Shown here piece after piece: positions 56,057 through 63,667 of a DNA stretch of 64,000 bases (the stretch's first letter is position 1; every line of letters begins with the position of its first letter). Location: assembly GCF_003048835.2 (NCBI RefSeq), contig NZ_CP060705.1, forward strand, positions 806,001-870,000, written 5' to 3'. A program made the translations under genes and the position numbers. The DNA comes from Campylobacter concisus (GTDB taxonomy: Bacteria > Campylobacterota > Campylobacteria > Campylobacterales > Campylobacteraceae). A model generated the notes under the pieces. The model made no database searches and was not told the origin of the DNA. It worked only from the letters and a program-made list of their open reading frames with translations.

Positions 56057-56089
56057 TTTCATTATCAAAAAGCAAAATGAAATGATAAA
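56057..56089. promoter_or_regulatory. Inverted-repeat operator candidate before the HMA2-like gene
   Basis: TTTCATTATCA (56057-56067) faces AATGAAATGATAAA (56076-56089): half-sites ATTATCA and TGATAAA two helical turns apart, resembling Fur-box halves. It lies about 70-100 bp upstream of the HMA2-like start. Confidence 0.4.
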
Positions 56090-56090
56090 T

Positions 56091-56537
56091 TTAAACCCCA
56101 TTTTTTGCTTGGCAATCACTACAAATTCCATAAAGTATCATCTTGTGAGACTCTGCGCTAAATGAACTTTGGATACAAATTTGCTCCTGCCTTTGCTCTA
56201 TCATCTCATCTTCAAAATCAACCACCTTTCCGCAATTTTCGCAGATCAGATGATCGTGAGAGGATTTTAAATTTAACTCGTAATTTTTAACACCATTTTG
56301 CTCAAAACTATTTGCCAAATGGTGCTCTTCAAGAAAATTTAAAAAGGTATATATAGAAGTCATTGAAATTTCATTTTTGTAAATTTCATAAATTTTTTGA
56401 CAAATTTCTTGAGCATTTAGATGTGACTTGCTTGCAAAAAGCACACGCAAAATTTGCTCTTTTATCTCAGAGCCTTTTTGACCAAAAGCTTTTAAAAACT
56501 CGTTAAAATGCTTGTAAAATAGTTCAAAGTCTTCCAC
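56091..56537 (-). CDS. Fur-family transcriptional regulator
   Basis: 148 aa: a winged helix (LNAQEICQKIY ... SMTSIYTFLNFLEE, with the recognition helix) and a C-terminal metal-binding/dimer domain with HDHLICENCGKVVDFED, ESHKMILYG and CSDC. Both CxxC zinc motifs are present. The DNA-binding half is diverged from classical Campylobacter Fur, so it is probably a paralogue (Fur, PerR or Zur-like; metal unknown). GTG start at 56537 with AGGGAT upstream overlapping a palindromic Fur-like site, suggesting autoregulation. Located just upstream of the HMA2/P-ATPase operon on the same strand. Confidence 0.85.
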   Translation of the reverse strand: MEDFELFYKHFNEFLKAFGQKGSEIKEQILRVLFASKSHLNAQEICQKIYEIYKNEISMTSIYTFLNFLEEHHLANSFEQNGVKNYELNLKSSHDHLICENCGKVVDFEDEMIEQRQEQICIQSSFSAESHKMILYGICSDCQAKNGV

Positions 56538-56544
56538 AAAATCC

Positions 56545-56559
56545 CTATCAAATTGATAA
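56545..56559. promoter_or_regulatory. Palindromic Fur/PerR-like box at the regulator start
   Basis: TATCAA-A-TTGATA, perfect half-sites around one central base, followed by ATGA. It lies eight bases before the GTG of the Fur-family gene and within 145 bp of the divergent 69-aa gene. Confidence 0.5.
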
Positions 56560-56687
56560 TGAATGTAAAGATTTTACAACTTTTCTACTAAAAAATGCAT
56601 AAAATTTATTACAAATTCTAAGTAAAGTATTTTATAAGCTTCTTTTGGTATAGTTTCGCATTTTTTAAATCAGAATTAAGGAACGAA

Positions 56688-56897
56688 ATGACTTACGACG
56701 AGCTAGAATTAGACGCCGTTTTGTTAGAGGTTTTGGAAAATAGAGGCAGCTTTGACTCGATGGATGACGAAGAGCTTTACGAGCTTATCGAGCAAGTCGC
56801 GCAATATACTGACGGCGACTACGAAGAGGCGTTTGAATATATGACTCAATTTTCTCCGATCCCTAAAAAACGCTTTGTATCACTATTTATGGTTTAG
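56688..56897 (+). CDS. Small acidic protein (69 aa), unknown
   Basis: Predicted helical and strongly acidic (DDEELYELIEQ, DGDYEEAFEYM), with a short basic/hydrophobic C-terminus KKRFVSLFMV. AAGGAACGAA precedes ATG and codon use is like the neighbours, so I accept it as real. I do not recognise the family. It is divergent from the Fur-like gene and could share its operator. Confidence 0.65.
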   Translation: MTYDELELDAVLLEVLENRGSFDSMDDEELYELIEQVAQYTDGDYEEAFEYMTQFSPIPKKRFVSLFMV

Positions 56898-56911
56898 CAA
56901 AAGGCTAAGCC
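56887..56911 (+). terminator. Possible terminator after the 69-aa gene
   Basis: TATGGTTTAGC-AAAAG-style loop-GCTAAGCCATA, eleven pairs with one wobble, overlapping the stop codon; no clear U tract follows. Confidence 0.45.
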
Positions 56912-56955
56912 ATAATCTTGCTAATTCATAAACTAAATTTCAAAAATCTTTAAAA

Positions 56956-56993
56956 TGTAAAAAAGAGAGCTTGACTCTTCTAAAAGAGCCAAG
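56956..56993 (-). terminator. Terminator of the SYLF gene
   Basis: Minus-strand stem CTTGGCTCTT / AAGAGTCAAG with a TTAG loop, followed by CTCTCTTTTTT. Confidence 0.8.
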
Positions 56994-57004
56994 ACATGAG
57001 GTTA

Positions 57005-57670
57005 TTATAAGAAGTATTTTGAGATTATCTCTTTAAATTTGATTGTGTATTTGCTAGCTTTTGGGCTGTTGTTGTAGATATCTTCAAAGTCATACATTCT
57101 CTCGTAGTAGTCGTTTGTATCTTGTGCGTTTATCTTAAGTCTTGCCACATCTAAGCTAACGCCAACAAAAGCTCCACTAGTCTTGCCACGCTCCTCGACA
57201 AATGCTGAAATTTCAGGCAAATCACTAGCTATCGCTACTTCGTTACCAACACCGCCAGTTGCCTCTGCTTTTAGGCTGATCGTATCTTTTGCGTTAAATA
57301 AGCTTGCATAGGCTTCCGAGTTTTTAAACAAAATGATCATATCAGCCGAGCTATATCCTAGCTGAAGGCCGATGCTGCCAGATGTGTAATTTACAAAAAA
57401 TGGGCTTGACCACTCGCCATTGTCGTTTTTAGCGATAAATACGCCTCTGCCTTTTGAGCCAGTGATGATCGCGCCTGCTTTTGTCACGTCTGGGATGATA
57501 GCGATGGCTTTGATGCCTGTAAATTTAGTATTTGGTTTTAAATTTCTAGTGCCAAAAGCGTTTAAAATGTTTATCGCATTTTTTAATTTTTGATTTTGAA
57601 TCACATCAGCGTTTAAATTTAGCGCAAAAAATGAGCCGATCAAAAAGAGTAAAGTTAGAATTTTTTTCAT
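57005..57670 (-). CDS. SYLF (YSC84) domain lipid-binding protein
   Basis: 221 aa with a signal peptide (KKILTLLFLIGSFFALNLNAD). The SYLF domain follows: GIKAIAIIPDVTKAGAIITGSKG in part, GSIGLQLGYSSADMIILFKN, and the C-terminal SGAFVGVSLDVARLKIN. SYLF proteins bind phosphoinositides or other lipids; bacterial roles are poorly defined, probably periplasmic or outer-membrane-associated. ATG 57670 with AAGGAAATTTG upstream. Monocistronic with a strong terminator. Confidence 0.85.
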   Translation of the reverse strand: MKKILTLLFLIGSFFALNLNADVIQNQKLKNAINILNAFGTRNLKPNTKFTGIKAIAIIPDVTKAGAIITGSKGRGVFIAKNDNGEWSSPFFVNYTSGSIGLQLGYSSADMIILFKNSEAYASLFNAKDTISLKAEATGGVGNEVAIASDLPEISAFVEERGKTSGAFVGVSLDVARLKINAQDTNDYYERMYDFEDIYNNSPKASKYTIKFKEIISKYFL

Positions 57671-57787
57671 CAAATTTCCTTATTTAAAATTTTTGTTATT
57701 ATAGCCTAAAATAAACTATTATTTAAAAATTTATTAATGAAATTTTATGAGATTTCATTATAAAATGCCCATTTTTTAAGGAAAAAT

Positions 57788-58396
57788 ATGAGCTTAATAC
57801 TTTTTGTGGAGTACGTTGGTATCGCATCAGCTGCGCTTAGTGGCTTTTTGTTTGCTGTAAAGAGGGAGTGTGACTGGCTTGGCGTCTTTTTGTCCGCATT
57901 TTTGACCGCACTTGGAGGCGGTATCATGCGTGATATGCTCGTTGGCAGGGCAGTTTATTCATTCACTCACTACATGCCAGTAAGTGTTGTCATCTTTATG
58001 CTTGTCGTATCTAGGATCACAAATTTACATATAAAAAGAGAGGGCTTGGAGAAGAAATTTGTCTTTATCTTTGCCGACGCGATCGACGTTATCTGCTTTT
58101 CTATCGTTGGAGCAATGGTTGCCATCGAGTATAGTTACAACATCTTTGGCGTCATGATGATCGCCTTTTTTAACGGCGTTGGCGGCGGTATCTTAAGAGA
58201 CATCTTGCTAAACGAAGTCCCGTGGTTTTTACGCACAGGACTTTATGGCACGATAAGCCTTGGCGTGGGGCTTGCCTACTTTATCCTCTATCATCTGGGC
58301 CTTACCAACATATTTTTTACCATGCTTTTGCTAGCTGCTGGTATCACGGTCAGGATGTTTGCATTTTATAGAGGCTGGAAGCTGCCTGATCTATGA
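57788..58396 (+). CDS. TRIC/UPF0126-family membrane protein (YicG-like)
   Basis: 202 aa with seven hydrophobic helices in two homologous halves, each containing the family motif: ALGGGIMRDMLVG near residue 42 and GVGGGILRDILLNEVPW near residue 125. Bacterial TRIC relatives are trimeric cation channels; the glycine-rich motif and following arginine are present. AAGGAAAAAT precedes ATG. Overlaps the next gene by ATGA. Confidence 0.85.
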   Translation: MSLILFVEYVGIASAALSGFLFAVKRECDWLGVFLSAFLTALGGGIMRDMLVGRAVYSFTHYMPVSVVIFMLVVSRITNLHIKREGLEKKFVFIFADAIDVICFSIVGAMVAIEYSYNIFGVMMIAFFNGVGGGILRDILLNEVPWFLRTGLYGTISLGVGLAYFILYHLGLTNIFFTMLLLAAGITVRMFAFYRGWKLPDL

Positions 58397-59379
58397 AATT
58401 TAGCGAGTTTTTTGATATCTGGGTCAATGAAAACTACTATAAATTTGGCGTGGATATCGGCAAGAAGGGCGATTTTTACACAAATGTAAGCGTTGGCTAC
58501 CTCTTTGGCGCCTGCCTTGCAAACTACTTTATAAAGTTACTTAAAAATGGCGAAATTTCTAGCTCTTGCAAGGTCGTGGAGATCGGCGCAAACTCAGGCG
58601 ACATGCTGGCTGATTTCGCGCAGGGCATTTTTACGCTTGAGCCAGAAATTTTGTCAAATTTGGAGCTTATCATCATCGAACCTCATGAAATTTTACGTAA
58701 AAAACAGCTTGAAACCTTTAAAAATCGCTTTGGTGACGAAGTAAAAATAAAACACTATGAAAATTTAGATGAGTGCTCGTTTGATGAAATTTTTGTCATC
58801 TCAAATGAATTGCTTGACGCATTTGGCTGCGAGGTGATAGACGCAGATAATATGCTTTTTGTGGATAGCGATCTAAAATTTCACTGGCAAAAGGCAGATC
58901 AAAATTTACTAGCTCTTGCAAAGAAATTTGGCATAAAAAAGGGCGAGATATCAACTAGCTACGCTAAATTTGCGCTCCAGCTTGCAAATGTGGCTAAAAA
59001 AATTAGATTTTTAAGTTTTGACTACGGTGAATTTGAGCCAAAAAATGAATTTAGTCTAAGAGTTTTTAAAGATCATCAAGTTTTTTCTTTATTTGAAATT
59101 TCAAACCTTGAGCCACATTTTAAAAGCTCAGACCTAACTTATAGCCTTTGTTTTAAGCAGGTAAAAGAGGCTTTCTCTCTGGCTGGCTTTTTGATGCTTA
59201 AATTTAAAAAACAAAATGATGCCTTAGTTTGCGACTTTGGCGTGGATGAAATTTTATCTTTGGTGCTTGAAAAAGGCAGCAAGCAAGCCTATGAAAATGT
59301 CACCAAACAGGCAAAATTTCTACTCTCGCCAGAGTTTTTGGGTGAGAAGTTTAAATTTATAGAGTTTTTAAAGGGCTAG
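58393..59379 (+). CDS. SAM-dependent methyltransferase (MidA/NDUFAF7-like)
   Basis: 328 aa. The N-terminal FGVDIGKKGDFYTNVSVGYLFG corresponds to the family's opening GDFxTxxxxxxxFG motif. The SAM site is VVEIGANSGDMLADFA, followed by IIIEPHEILRKKQ, and NELLDAFGCEV matches the family NELxDAxP motif. Human NDUFAF7 methylates a complex I arginine; the bacterial target is not known. Start overlaps the TRIC gene (ATGA). 3' end overlaps ybaK by 12 bp. Confidence 0.75.
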   Translation: MKFSEFFDIWVNENYYKFGVDIGKKGDFYTNVSVGYLFGACLANYFIKLLKNGEISSSCKVVEIGANSGDMLADFAQGIFTLEPEILSNLELIIIEPHEILRKKQLETFKNRFGDEVKIKHYENLDECSFDEIFVISNELLDAFGCEVIDADNMLFVDSDLKFHWQKADQNLLALAKKFGIKKGEISTSYAKFALQLANVAKKIRFLSFDYGEFEPKNEFSLRVFKDHQVFSLFEISNLEPHFKSSDLTYSLCFKQVKEAFSLAGFLMLKFKKQNDALVCDFGVDEILSLVLEKGSKQAYENVTKQAKFLLSPEFLGEKFKFIEFLKG

Positions 59380-59850
59380 CCTAGCGATATCAGCGTAATC
59401 CGCCTCACAAGCCTTCAAAAGGTCATTTGGAGCTATCTTTATCTGCTTGCCTCTTACTCCAGCGCTTACTAGCACATACTCTTGCGCTTTTGCTCGCTCA
59501 TCGATGAATGTGGCAAAGTGCTTTTTCATAGCAAGTGGCGAGCAGCCGCCCCTAATGTAGCCGGTGATCTTTTCTAGGTCTTTTAAGTTTATGAGCTCGC
59601 AGCGTTTGGCCCCGCATGCATGAGCAAGTGCTTTTAGATCAAGCTCCAGATCGCCTTGTAAGCAGGCAACGACAAAATTTTTAGGCTCGCACTGGCAGAC
59701 GATAGTTTTGTAAATTTGCTTTATATCTTGCTTGGTGCTAGCTGCGACGTGAACGGCTGAAAGATCGTTTAGATCAACTTCGTATTCAAGTATCTCATAC
59801 TCTATTTTTAGATTGTCTAAAAGCCTAGCGGCGTTGGTTTTATGTATCAT
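59368..59850 (-). CDS. ybaK: YbaK/EbsC-family aminoacyl-tRNA deacylase
   Basis: 160-aa editing protein that hydrolyses misacylated tRNA, in YbaK mainly Cys-tRNA(Pro). The catalytic lysine lies in IKQIYKTIVC, with VACLQGDLELDLKALA and the glycine-rich GYIRGGCSPLAMKK as further family motifs. Convergent with the methyltransferase and divergent from fliL. Confidence 0.88.
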   Translation of the reverse strand: MIHKTNAARLLDNLKIEYEILEYEVDLNDLSAVHVAASTKQDIKQIYKTIVCQCEPKNFVVACLQGDLELDLKALAHACGAKRCELINLKDLEKITGYIRGGCSPLAMKKHFATFIDERAKAQEYVLVSAGVRGKQIKIAPNDLLKACEADYADIARLAL

Positions 59851-59876
59851 CTTTTCTCATTTTTGTGAATTTTTTG

Positions 59877-59882
59877 TATAAT
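59877..59882 (+). promoter_or_regulatory. -10 element (TATAAT) upstream of fliL
   Basis: TATAAT preceded by TTTTTTG, 27 bases before the fliL start; consistent with a vegetative promoter rather than sigma28/sigma54. Confidence 0.5.
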
Positions 59883-59908
59883 TATAGCCAAAACTTAAAG
59901 GAGGAAAG

Positions 59909-60445
59909 ATGGCTGAAGAAGTTGAAGAGAAAAAAGCAAAAAAAGGTGGCAATGGCGCTTTGATGATAATCATCATCGCGATATTTGTTTTATTGCTAGT
60001 TATCGGAGGGCTAGTCGCGTTTTTGATGCTTAGTTCGGACGAGCCAAAAGAGGCAAATATGGCGCAAACACCAGCTCAGACTCAAACTCAACCAGCACCA
60101 GCTCAAAATAAAGCAAAACGCGGTGGCAACGACTATTCGAACATGGGACCGATATATCCGCTTGATCAGTTTGTCGTAAATTTACTTAGTGAAAATGGAT
60201 CAAGATTTCTTAAAACTAAGATCGATTTAGAGCAAAGCGACGAGCTACTAACTGCTGAGCTTGATAAGAAAAAGGCACTTTTAAGAGATATCATAATAAG
60301 AACGCTATCTTCTAAAACTTACGAAGAAGTAAGCACTGCAAAGGGCAAAGATAGGCTAAAAGACGAGATCGTCGGCAAGCTAAATGAAGTGCTAAACGAC
60401 GGCTACATAAAAAACATATTTTTTACTGATTTTGTGGTGCAATGA
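59909..60445 (+). CDS. fliL: Flagellar basal body-associated protein FliL
   Basis: 178 aa; a ring-forming protein around the stator that increases torque. A cytoplasmic basic N-terminus, one helix ([20 protein letters not shown]) and a Pro/Gln-rich linker ([13 protein letters not shown] type) precede the periplasmic stomatin-like domain ([20 protein letters not shown]) that ends FFTDFVVQ, as in most FliL. AAAGGAGG precedes ATG. Overlaps acpS by ATGA. Confidence 0.95.
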   Translation: MAEEVEEKKAKKGGNGALMIIIIAIFVLLLVIGGLVAFLMLSSDEPKEANMAQTPAQTQTQPAPAQNKAKRGGNDYSNMGPIYPLDQFVVNLLSENGSRFLKTKIDLEQSDELLTAELDKKKALLRDIIIRTLSSKTYEEVSTAKGKDRLKDEIVGKLNEVLNDGYIKNIFFTDFVVQ

Positions 60446-60786
60446 TAGGCATCGATATCGTTAAAATAGACAGGATATCAAGGCTGAAGGCTCGTCACGG
60501 CGAGCTTTTTTTAAAGAGATTTTTAAGCGATGATGAGATCGTGCTAGCAAAAAATGATGCGACTTTGGCTGGATTTTGGGCGGCCAAAGAAGCAGCTAGC
60601 AAAGCCCTTGGTGTGGGCATCAGCAAAGAGTGTGGCTTTTTGGACATTGTGCTTAGCAAAAGCGACAAAGGAGCACCAAAAATAAAATTTAGCCCAAGAA
60701 TTTATACTCATTTTAATATCAAAGAAGCAAGCCTTAGTATAACTCACGACGGCGGATTTGCCGTAGCTGCAGTGATGATCGTATGA
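60442..60786 (+). CDS. acpS: Holo-[acyl-carrier-protein] synthase
   Basis: Transfers phosphopantetheine from CoA to acyl carrier protein. 114 aa. [12 protein letters not shown] carries the metal-binding aspartate, and [14 protein letters not shown] carries the glutamate and lysine of the active site. Start overlaps fliL (ATGA), the fliL-acpS order known from Campylobacter. Confidence 0.96.
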   Translation: MIGIDIVKIDRISRLKARHGELFLKRFLSDDEIVLAKNDATLAGFWAAKEAASKALGVGISKECGFLDIVLSKSDKGAPKIKFSPRIYTHFNIKEASLSITHDGGFAVAAVMIV

Positions 60787-60852
60787 AATTTGTCTGTTTT
60801 AACTTTTAGCTACTTTTTTATGTAAAGCCTAATTTACAAATAAATACCTATA

Positions 60853-60879
60853 TAAACTTTTTTACAAAAAAGACGAAAT
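60853..60879 (+). promoter_or_regulatory. Sigma28 (FliA) promoter candidate
   Basis: TAAACTTT (60853-60860), an 11-bp spacer and GACGAAAT (60872-60879), compared with the consensus TAAAGTTT-N11-GCCGATAA. It lies 43 bases before the secreted-protein start. Confidence 0.55.
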
Positions 60880-60922
60880 TTGATATAACGCTTTGGTGAT
60901 CATAAGAACTAAGGATAGTAAA

Positions 60923-61726
60923 ATGCAAATTTCTAATAATCTTTCAACCCCTAACTATCTCTCAAGAGAAAACATAGCAAGAGAGATGGGCTTTAAATTT
61001 AACGATATAAACGAGATACTTAGTAACGATATGGGTCATAGCATGACATTTCCTAAGTATGCAAGGCTAGATGATAAAGAAAGAGCAAGAGAATATGACA
61101 GATATGATCACTCACTCACTGGCTTTGTAAAAGGCGAAGGAGAGGCAAGAGTAAGCATACTTGGCAAACTAATGGGCTATGACGACTCTTTTTCAAAAGA
61201 TGAGATAGATGAGCTAAAGAAATTTATAGATGATAGCGGTGTTTTAGGGCTTGAGAGAAATCCAGCGTTTGAGCCAAAGGGAATTTTCAAAGATCCATTA
61301 AATAGTAAAAAGCTTAGTGTTGATGATTTTATAGATCAGTTTGCAAATAAAAAAATCCTCTCTTTTATAGCTTTTGGTGGTAGTAAGACAGCTGAACTAC
61401 TTGATAGCGATATGAGTGTTGATGAGTTCAAGGGCAAATGGGCTAAATTTGCACTAAAGGAGCGCTTTGGTTTAGAGCTTGACGAAGAGCTAGCAAAAGA
61501 GACTATAAATTCTATTAACGATCTTGAAACACAAAACGAAGAAGATAAAAAAGAGAAGAAATTTACACCTATACAAGTTACTAAAAAGTCTCAAACCTAT
61601 AAGCTTGAAGCCGATGAGAGATTTAAGGAGCTTTATAAATTTATAAAGAGTGAATTTGATAGTGGCAAGAGTATGTTTGAAATTTTAGAAAAAGTGGCAA
61701 AGTTTAAAGTGGATAAGACGGCATAA
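60923..61726 (+). CDS. Probable flagella-dependent secreted protein 1
   Basis: 267 aa, soluble, no Sec signal. The N-terminus QISNNLSTPNYLS is Asn/Ser-rich like flagellar export substrates. A charged helical body follows. The C-terminal ~50 residues (KKFTPIQVTKKSQTYKLEADE region) are shared with the next gene, so the two are tandem paralogues. ATG 60923 follows AAGGATAGTAAA; the GTG at 60893 is rejected. The sigma28-like promoter supports late flagellar-class expression. I think it belongs with the Campylobacter Cj0814-like secreted proteins, but that family name is from memory. Confidence 0.6.
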   Translation: MQISNNLSTPNYLSRENIAREMGFKFNDINEILSNDMGHSMTFPKYARLDDKERAREYDRYDHSLTGFVKGEGEARVSILGKLMGYDDSFSKDEIDELKKFIDDSGVLGLERNPAFEPKGIFKDPLNSKKLSVDDFIDQFANKKILSFIAFGGSKTAELLDSDMSVDEFKGKWAKFALKERFGLELDEELAKETINSINDLETQNEEDKKEKKFTPIQVTKKSQTYKLEADERFKELYKFIKSEFDSGKSMFEILEKVAKFKVDKTA

Positions 61727-61745
61727 AAAAATGGGGGTGGCTGAA

Positions 61746-62543
61746 ATGATAACTAGCATAAACGGACTTAGCAATACACCAATACAAGATAACACTATCC
61801 AAAAAGAAAATGTAGCCAAAGAAAGCAAGCAAGACAAAAACGCTACCGAAGAAAAATTTGATTACTCAAAGTATATGTTTAGACCCTGGACTGATAATGT
61901 AAAAGAATTTATTGATATAGACCAAAGTAAAGAGGGTTGGATAACAGATACTATAAATCGAATAGATAATATGCTGTCTGATTATCCCATGAAAGAAAGA
62001 AGAGCTTTAGCATCAAAATATCCTCCAGAAACTATGGAAGAATTTAGAGTTGGAGAGTTACAAAGCTATATGGATTGGCTACTTACCAACTCTGTTGATG
62101 GCAAGCCAACAATAAATGGCTTTATGATTGGTCTTGGCACAGCAGAAGAAGCTGAGCTAGAAGATTTTATGAACTCGTTTCCTGAAGATACAATGATGAG
62201 TAATGATGGTGCTAGATTGTTTGCTAGAGCAGATCTAAGCATAGAAGAGTTTAAGAAGCTTTATAGAGAAGATGTAGAAAAAACTACAAAAGAGCATAAA
62301 GAATTTCTAACTAAACTACACAAAGAAGAGCAAGAATACAATGCAAATTTTGCCAAAGAGCAAAATGAGAAGAAATTTAAACCTATGCAGGTTAAAAAGA
62401 AGTATGAGACCTATGATATAAACAAGGATCAAAAATTTCTCTTTGCAAGAGAGCTTTTAAATTTTAAAGAAAAAAGAGGTATAGATGTCTTAGAGCTTAT
62501 GCAAAAGATAGACAAGAAGCAAATTTTAAATAAGATGGCTTGA
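61746..62543 (+). CDS. Probable flagella-dependent secreted protein 2
   Basis: 265 aa, soluble, no Sec signal. I start at ATG 61746 because MITSINGLSNTPIQ lines up with the starts of the genes on either side, and GGGGGTGG serves as ribosome site; ATG 61731 is five codons earlier. The body is highly charged and helical. The C-terminal KKFKPMQVKKKYETYDINKD matches the upstream paralogue. It is 19 bp downstream of that gene, in the same transcript. Function unknown; secretion is inferred. Confidence 0.6.
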   Translation: MITSINGLSNTPIQDNTIQKENVAKESKQDKNATEEKFDYSKYMFRPWTDNVKEFIDIDQSKEGWITDTINRIDNMLSDYPMKERRALASKYPPETMEEFRVGELQSYMDWLLTNSVDGKPTINGFMIGLGTAEEAELEDFMNSFPEDTMMSNDGARLFARADLSIEEFKKLYREDVEKTTKEHKEFLTKLHKEEQEYNANFAKEQNEKKFKPMQVKKKYETYDINKDQKFLFARELLNFKEKRGIDVLELMQKIDKKQILNKMA

Positions 62544-62574
62544 TGGATTAAAGATAGCCACCTTTTAAATTTAT

Positions 62575-63621
62575 CTATTTAGATTTTGTCTCGTTTTGAA
62601 GCTTTGTGGCATGAGCTAGCACACTATCTACTATCTCGCTCGCACTTTTGCCATCTTTTGAAATGAGTAAATTTCTCTTTAGTAGCTCTTCTAAGATAAA
62701 TTTGATCATCTTCTCATTTTTTAAAAGCCTTGAGAGAGGCACTACATCATCAGCCAAGCTTTGCTCATTCATTAGCTTTGAGTAAGAGCTTGCTTCCGCA
62801 CTAAGCTTCGTCTCACCACTATCACTAGCGATAGGGCTAAAACTCTTTAAAAATCCCACAAACACACCAGCATTGCTATAAGTATCATCTGCTTGATATA
62901 CAGACATGTCAGGGTTAAATGTATATTCGTCACTGGCTCTTGTGTCAAGATGCTCTTTACTAAAATTTAGCTCATAGACCTCGTGGCTTACTCCAAAGCC
63001 TCTAAGCTCATCTCTAACGCTCTTTGCTTCACTAACTTGATCAAATGTTTTATATACATTTGTAACGGATATTAGGCTCACATCTTTTAAGAAATTTGCA
63101 TTTTTACCAAAGGTTTTTTGATTGGTATCTAGGCTAAAGCCTTTTGGTAAATTTGTTAGATCAGCTTCGCCATATCTATCTTTTTCATCCCTTACAATGC
63201 TTTTAAAAAGTTTATAGTAGTGCTTTGTAGTATCAGCTACATCTATCTTTTCAAAGGCAGCCTTGCTTCTATCTTGCGCAAAAAGATATGTCTTGTTGTT
63301 GTATCTAACTATCTCATCAAGCGTGCTTTTATGGATTTTAAAGTCTTGCGGCAAGCCTACAGCTTTGTTAAAGTCAGCTCCCATAAACCCAGCCTTATCT
63401 ACTGTGTAGCCGTAAGCTTGAAGATCACTGAAATTTAAAGAGATGAGGCTGTTTTGTGAAGAAGAGACATAGTTAAATTTAGCAGGCTCTTGGCTTGGCT
63501 CGCTAATCTTTTCTTTGGTTTTTTGGTTAAAGATATCACTAAAATTTGTAGATCTATCACGTTTATGTTGTTGCTTGGTGTATGAATTTACATTTGTGCT
63601 TAAGACGCTAATACCATTCAT
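62575..63621 (-). CDS. Cj0814-like flagella-dependent secreted protein
   Basis: 348 aa, soluble, no Sec signal. It starts NGISVLSTNVNSYTKQQHK, and the centre holds FSDLQAYGYTVDKAGFMGADFN and PQDFKIHKSTLDEIV, which I associate with the Cj0814 family of flagellar-type-III-secreted proteins. The C-terminus is a Lys/Ser-rich helix. ATG 63621 has AAGGAGCAAGCT upstream; the 20 codons before it run into the promoter and are not coding. A sigma54-like promoter lies between it and radA. Convergent with the two paralogous secreted-protein genes. Confidence 0.6.
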   Translation of the reverse strand: MNGISVLSTNVNSYTKQQHKRDRSTNFSDIFNQKTKEKISEPSQEPAKFNYVSSSQNSLISLNFSDLQAYGYTVDKAGFMGADFNKAVGLPQDFKIHKSTLDEIVRYNNKTYLFAQDRSKAAFEKIDVADTTKHYYKLFKSIVRDEKDRYGEADLTNLPKGFSLDTNQKTFGKNANFLKDVSLISVTNVYKTFDQVSEAKSVRDELRGFGVSHEVYELNFSKEHLDTRASDEYTFNPDMSVYQADDTYSNAGVFVGFLKSFSPIASDSGETKLSAEASSYSKLMNEQSLADDVVPLSRLLKNEKMIKFILEELLKRNLLISKDGKSASEIVDSVLAHATKLQNETKSK

Positions 63622-63642
63622 AGCTTGCTCCTTGATAAAAGC

Positions 63643-63658
63643 AAGCATGATTTGTTCC
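63643..63658 (-). promoter_or_regulatory. Sigma54 (RpoN) promoter candidate
   Basis: Minus strand GGAA-N6-ATGCTT with GG and GC ten bases apart, against the Campylobacter pattern GGaa-N6-tTGCTT. It sits in the 46-bp gap after radA, and the implied transcript starts just before the AGGAG of the secreted-protein gene. Confidence 0.6.
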
Positions 63659-63667
63659 AGAGTAAAT

